From CAZSPL01 sp964608735 (GTDB taxonomy: Bacteria; JAJVIF01; JAPKYR01; CAZSPL01): a DNA stretch of 5,842 nucleotides. The stretch is taken from NCBI GenBank assembly GCA_964608735.1, contig CAZSPL010000223.1, positions 1 to 5,842 of the forward strand. Reading direction: 5' to 3'. The notes below the pieces were generated by a model, which was given only the letters and a program-made list of their open reading frames with translations, did not search any database and was not told the DNA's origin. The translations under genes were made by a program, and so were the position numbers. Positions 5,652 to 5,842 of the stretch are shown piece by piece. Positions within the stretch are counted from its first letter, which is position 1; every line of letters starts with the position of its first letter.

Positions 5652-5842
5652 TTGAGGACTTTCGTGGCATATGTCGAGTGGGATAAGGAAACCGAGCTTT
5701 ATGTCGGCATAATTCCCGGGATTCCCGGCGCCCATTCGCAGGGAAAAACTATGGATGAACTGCATGAGAATCTCAAGGAAGTCCTGGAGCTGTGCCTTGA
5801 AGATTATGATGGAGAATTGGATGATTTGCCGCACTTCGTAGG
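5652..5842 (+). CDS. hicB: HicB-family antitoxin-like protein, partial (3' end outside the window)
   Basis: The visible 63 residues form the HicB partial RNase H-like fold: strand FVAYVEWD, a turn, strand LYVGIIPGIPGAHSQG, then a helix beginning KTMDELHENLKEVLELCLED. The IPGIPGAHSQGKT segment is a strong family signature. In type II systems HicB neutralises the HicA mRNA interferase and often represses its own operon through a C-terminal DNA-binding part, which is not visible here. The start is TTG at 5652, chosen because GGAGGTG (5641-5647) lies at the right distance and no in-frame ATG precedes it. No hicA is found upstream, where rnpB lies; a toxin gene would have to be downstream outside the window, or this is a solitary HicB-like protein. 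No clear promoter of its own is seen. Confidence 0.85.
   Translation, partial: MRTFVAYVEWDKETELYVGIIPGIPGAHSQGKTMDELHENLKEVLELCLEDYDGELDDLPHFV

Overview
The window is chromosomal-looking bacterial DNA: Shine-Dalgarno sites, a type A RNase P RNA, methylerythritol phosphate (MEP) pathway genes, and GC-leaning coding regions separated by short AT-rich intergenic stretches. I cannot name the phylum. The non-ATG starts (TTG for ispD and hicB, GTG for ispF) and the divergent sequences of recognisable enzymes would suit an uncultured or deeply branching lineage, but that is inference.

Layout. Bases 1-124 probably hold the 5' part of an unrecognised minus-strand gene that runs off the left edge. Bases 125-383 are AT-rich and gene-free; they contain a near-perfect 2 x 17 bp tandem repeat and the likely promoter of the next gene. 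A YacL-type membrane PIN-TRAM protein follows (384-1505, +), closed by a strong intrinsic terminator (1544-1568). A large convergent membrane protein of glycosyltransferase-C character occupies 1578-3305 on the minus strand. A divergent promoter region (3306-3405) carries an extended -10 box framed by an 8 bp dyad and drives ispD (3406-4128). ispD overlaps by 4 bp with a fused gene, ispF plus an RNase HI domain (4125-5186). A complete RNase P RNA gene follows (about 5221-5587) with its own extended -10 promoter. The window ends inside a HicB-like antitoxin gene (5652 onward).

How the parts fit. IspD and IspF catalyse two steps of the MEP route to isopentenyl diphosphate and are translationally coupled here. 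The yacL-ispD-ispF neighbourhood is known from Bacillus; here the minus-strand membrane gene separates yacL from ispD. The right half groups RNA-processing functions: an RNase H-fold domain directly upstream of rnpB.

The most unusual object is the IspF-RNase HI fusion. Its IspF half keeps all zinc and nucleotide ligands. In its RNase H half the first catalytic aspartate (the D of the DGAS-type motif) reads as alanine, while the other acidic residues and the substrate-binding motifs are intact. Two further points deserve attention: the dyad around the ispD -10 box, and the 17 bp tandem duplication upstream of the left-edge gene.
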